A DNA stretch of 15,979 nucleotides from positions 1 through 15,979 of the forward strand of contig JAQYWI010000129.1 in assembly GCA_030145015.1 (NCBI GenBank), given 5' to 3'. Source of the DNA: Desulfobacterales bacterium. GTDB taxonomy: Bacteria > Desulfobacterota > Desulfobacteria > Desulfobacterales > JAHEIW01. The notes below the pieces were generated by a model. That model was not told the origin of the DNA and searched no databases. It saw nothing but the letters and a program-made list of their open reading frames with translations. Made by a program: the position numbers and the translations under genes. Below are positions 13,983 to 15,979 of the stretch, piece by piece; position 1 is the stretch's first letter; every line of letters begins with the position of its first letter.

Positions 13983-14762
13983 TTAAGCGGCCATCACTTG
14001 GGTTCGCTGTAAGATTTTGCCTCTGGTACTAATCACCACTTCTTCCATCGGTATATTGACACCGGACATTTCCATGCCTTTTTTCACAATCATTGGAAGG
14101 CCGCCACAGCATGGAACTTCCATGATGACCGATGTGATACTTTTGATACCCGATTGTTTGCAGATCTGGGCGAATTTTTCGATGTAATGCTGGGCATCAT
14201 CGAGCTTGGGGCATCCCATCATTACGGCCTTGCCTTTGATAAAGTCTCGATGCACCGTGGGAAATGCCACCGGGACGCAATCAGCCAGAACCAGCAGATC
14301 GGCACCTTTTAAAAACGGTGCTGTCGGTGGGACCAGCATGATTTGAACCGGCCAATGGGAAAGAGCGGATTGCGTTAAGTCCGCTGCATCCGAGCCTGAT
14401 AAATCAGCTTGGGGACCGGGAGCGGTTGCCGGCTCCGGCGATGCAAACGCTTGCAGCCCGGCGGACGGACATCCGCCGGAAAAAGCCGGAACTTCCTGGA
14501 CAATTTCATTTTGCTTTTGTTTGGCCAGATGTTCTTCAACGGCTTCTTCATCGAATTCGTCGGCCTCGCGCTCAACGATTTGAAGGGCGCCCAGGGGGCA
14601 TTCTCCCAGGCAGGCCCCCAGTCCGTCGCAATAAAGGTCGGCGATCACACGGGCTTTGCCATCTATTATTTGCAATGCGCCCTCGGCACAGGACGGCACA
14701 CAGGTGCCGCATCCGTCACAGAGTTCTTCGTCAATTTCTATAATCTTACGTATGGGTTTCAT
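13983..14762 (-). CDS. Fe-S protein with one complete and one incomplete ferredoxin motif and a CCGG-containing C-terminal domain
   Basis: This 259-residue protein starts with a ferredoxin-like domain: CDGCGTCVPSC (Cys15, 18, 21, 25) is complete, but the second motif CDGLGACLGECP has Leu48 where the second cysteine should be (Cys45, 51 and 55 remain). I recall this CDGLGACLG pattern as typical of the family, so it is not a random loss. After an acidic, proline/alanine-rich linker (about 65-130) comes a conserved domain with LADCVPVAFP, GCPKLDD and VPCCGGLP, whose cysteines could hold another cluster. No transmembrane segment. Function is unknown to me; an electron-transfer or sensing role is likely. 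The ATG at 14762 has GAGGAG upstream and lies 91 bases after the HD gene, so the two may share a transcript. Confidence 0.88.
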   Translation of the reverse strand: MKPIRKIIEIDEELCDGCGTCVPSCAEGALQIIDGKARVIADLYCDGLGACLGECPLGALQIVEREADEFDEEAVEEHLAKQKQNEIVQEVPAFSGGCPSAGLQAFASPEPATAPGPQADLSGSDAADLTQSALSHWPVQIMLVPPTAPFLKGADLLVLADCVPVAFPTVHRDFIKGKAVMMGCPKLDDAQHYIEKFAQICKQSGIKSITSVIMEVPCCGGLPMIVKKGMEMSGVNIPMEEVVISTRGKILQRTQVMAA

Positions 14763-14853
14763 GGGTTACTCCTCTTCATGCTTTTTTTGATCTGGGGTTA
14801 ATTTGTTAATTAATGCGTTCGATTCGAAAATGGCTTGCTTTCAAAAATTTTCT

Positions 14854-15585
14854 TTATGCACCCAGCAGGACCTCTCTGGCCGCTTCGCGCCCGCTGTCGG
14901 TCAGAAAAGATTTTTCGATCAGGCTCTCAATTTTTTCTTTGCTCCGGGGTGCTTTTTTTTGCTTTTCATCTATATTTTCCAGAAGATCGGAATCGTAGAC
15001 GACCTTGAAATTTATGCTGTCGTCGGAATGCGGGTGATGGTGGTGCCCGATGATATCACAAACCTCATTGATTAATTCTTCTTTGGCGCCCAGTTTCTCC
15101 AATATGGACCTGGCGATGGGCGGCCCTTCTGTTTCCTGAAATTTGGCGGCCGTGCTGTCATGCTTTTTCTCAGCCTCATGAATGCCGATATCGTGCAAAT
15201 ATGCGGCCGATAATATGACGGCCAGCATGCCTTTTTCCTTTTTACCGATCCGCTCAGCGTAACGGGCTACCCGGGTGGCATGACCGATGCGTTTAAAATC
15301 ATTTTTAAAATAACGCTTCATTTCAATGGCCACACGATCCTTGAGCAGATCTTCTTTTTGCGCGATGAGTTCCGGCGGCAGGTCTCCGATACACTGATCG
15401 GCATACGGACAGTAGGCCGCACAGCCAAAATCCATATCCGGATTCACAAAGCGATGGCCGCATTTATCGCATTTGCGGCTGGTGTCGTCTTTGAAAAACT
15501 CAACGGCGTTGCCGCACTTCGGACACTTGGCTTCAAAAATTGCCCCAGGTTTCCAGTATAGCGTATCTTGTCCAGGACATTTCAT
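14854..15585 (-). CDS. HD-domain phosphohydrolase-like protein with N-terminal zinc ribbon
   Basis: This 243-residue protein has two parts. Residues 1-66 form a Cys-rich zinc ribbon: CPG (Cys3), KCPKCG (Cys21, Cys24), CDKCG (Cys39, Cys42), then Cys55, Cys59 and Cys65. Residues about 88-210 are an HD domain with GHATRVARYA (His102), YLHDIG (His131, Asp132), GHHHHPH (181-186) and DSDLL (198-202), the complete pattern for a metal-dependent phosphohydrolase. The substrate is unknown; HD enzymes act on nucleotides, cyclic nucleotides or nucleic acids. The start ATG at 15585 has AAAGGAAAT upstream. The 5' region carries an FNR/HcpR-type palindrome and an inverted repeat, suggesting redox or nitrosative control. 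It is followed by the Fe-S protein gene. Confidence 0.88.
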   Translation of the reverse strand: MKCPGQDTLYWKPGAIFEAKCPKCGNAVEFFKDDTSRKCDKCGHRFVNPDMDFGCAAYCPYADQCIGDLPPELIAQKEDLLKDRVAIEMKRYFKNDFKRIGHATRVARYAERIGKKEKGMLAVILSAAYLHDIGIHEAEKKHDSTAAKFQETEGPPIARSILEKLGAKEELINEVCDIIGHHHHPHSDDSINFKVVYDSDLLENIDEKQKKAPRSKEKIESLIEKSFLTDSGREAAREVLLGA

Positions 15586-15615
15586 GATTATTTCCTTTTG
15601 ATAAGTTCACTCAGA

Positions 15616-15646
15616 GGCCATTGTCCATCGATCGTTTTCAATGGCC
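15616..15646 (-). promoter_or_regulatory. Inverted repeat in the HD gene leader
   Basis: GGCCATTG (15616-15623) and CAATGGCC (15639-15646) are exact 8-base complements around a 15-base loop, 30 bases before the HD start. It would form a hairpin in the leader RNA, or serve as a protein site; there is no following T-run, so it is not a terminator. Confidence 0.35.
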
Positions 15647-15658
15647 GATTATGATCCT

Positions 15659-15700
15659 AATCTAACGGATAAATACGCGCTTTACATTGACTTATATCAA
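15659..15700 (-). promoter_or_regulatory. FNR/HcpR-type operator and linked -10 element upstream of the HD gene
   Basis: On the minus strand TTGATATAAGTCAA (15687-15700) fits the Crp/FNR-family pattern TTGAY-N4-RTCAA at every half-site position. FNR favours TTGAT-N4-ATCAA, and HcpR of sulfate reducers favours TTGAC-N4-GTCAA. A TAGATT (15659-15664) lies 32 bases from its centre, the spacing expected when an activator site is centred at -41.5. The regulator itself is not in the window. Confidence 0.5.
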
Positions 15701-15760
15701 AAATAGCGTTTTATCTACGAAGACGGAGAAAAAAAGTTCCATCGTTGCTCTAAAGTTAGA

Positions 15761-15798
15761 AGTGCCTAAAATGCCTAAAATGAGCTAAAATGCCTAAA
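15761..15798. repeat. Tandem word repeat, ATGCCTAAAA family
   Basis: The plus strand contains GTGCCTAAA, ATGCCTAAAA, TGAGCTAAAA and TGCCTAAAG one after another, four near-copies of a 9-10-base unit. It has no coding frame and is too short and too regular for a CRISPR array. Confidence 0.65.
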
Positions 15799-15979
15799 GT
15801 TATGGTGTCGCTGCGCTCCATCTTTTATATTAAATTTGATCATTCGACCCAGTCGTTAGACCCTATGGCTCTTGAAGGGAAGCTCTCGACGGGTAGAATT
15901 CATTAAAAAAAACAAGCTGACCCTTTTTTAAAATTTGAAACGCTTATTTTATAAAATAATTTATCGCTTGTTAGCCTTG

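Larger units (their letters stand above)
15586..15979. other. 394-base non-coding region at the right edge
   Basis: No gene is supported. The right part has a tandem word repeat (15761-15798), a perfect 16-base AT palindrome TTATTTTATAAAATAA (15944-15959) and a distant inverted pair AACAAGC/GCTTGTT (15911-15917, 15966-15972). The left part has the promoter-proximal elements of the HD gene. Confidence 0.6.

Noticed and set aside
15761..15798. Possible CRISPR array
   Set aside because: The repeated unit is 9-10 bases with no spacers and no cas genes nearby, so it is a short tandem repeat.

Overview
The window reads as chromosomal DNA of an anaerobic, sulfate-reducer-like bacterium, most likely Desulfobacterota and probably Desulfobacterales-like. 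The evidence is the combination of genes: class I desulfoferrodoxin, classical rubrerythrin, flavodiiron protein with rubredoxins, a triheme c7-type cytochrome, a mini siroheme/ferredoxin protein with a PCP_red-type N-terminus, and a HEAT-repeat protein of the DVU0298 type. The taxon is inferred from gene content only. Every gene I can support lies on the minus strand, so the window is transcribed from its right end (15979) to its left end (1).

Layout in transcription order. Regulatory/unknown pair: a zinc-ribbon HD-domain protein (14854-15585), preceded by an FNR/HcpR-type palindrome, then an Fe-S protein with an odd second cluster motif (13983-14762). Oxygen-defence block: a conserved small helical protein with a GTG start (13249-13458), rubrerythrin (12623-13198), desulfoferrodoxin (12127-12501), ferritin (11600-12121), a 7-cysteine rubredoxin-like mini-protein (11253-11420) and flavodoxin (10737-11183). 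Middle block: a small zinc-ribbon protein (10324-10539), a triheme cytochrome c (9845-10210), an FMN-reductase/arsenate-reductase fusion (8861-9832) and two rubredoxins (8504-8683 and 8189-8347; both under 60 residues). Next come the flavodiiron oxygen reductase (6691-7875), a ferredoxin (6501-6689) and a HEAT-repeat protein (5785-6489). Last block: the siroheme/ferredoxin protein (4763-5566), a CopZ-like copper chaperone (4544-4747), CysQ (3664-4506), a CopA-type copper ATPase (896-3343), and the N-terminal 225 codons of an acyl-CoA dehydrogenase running off the left edge.

How the genes fit together (inference from known families): superoxide is reduced by desulfoferrodoxin, peroxide by rubrerythrin, and O2 (or NO) by the flavodiiron protein. 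Rubredoxins, flavodoxin and ferredoxin would supply electrons, and ferritin and copper export would limit Fenton-type and thiol damage. Several members have no known role: the HEAT protein, the small helical protein, the Fe-S protein, the two related zinc-ribbon proteins and the 7-Cys mini-protein. They are the best candidates for undescribed parts of this stress system.

Another striking feature is in the gaps. Most of the larger non-coding intervals contain a different phrase-like repeat made of short words repeated directly and inverted. I see about ten such families. I found no tRNA, rRNA, CRISPR array, transposase or phage gene.
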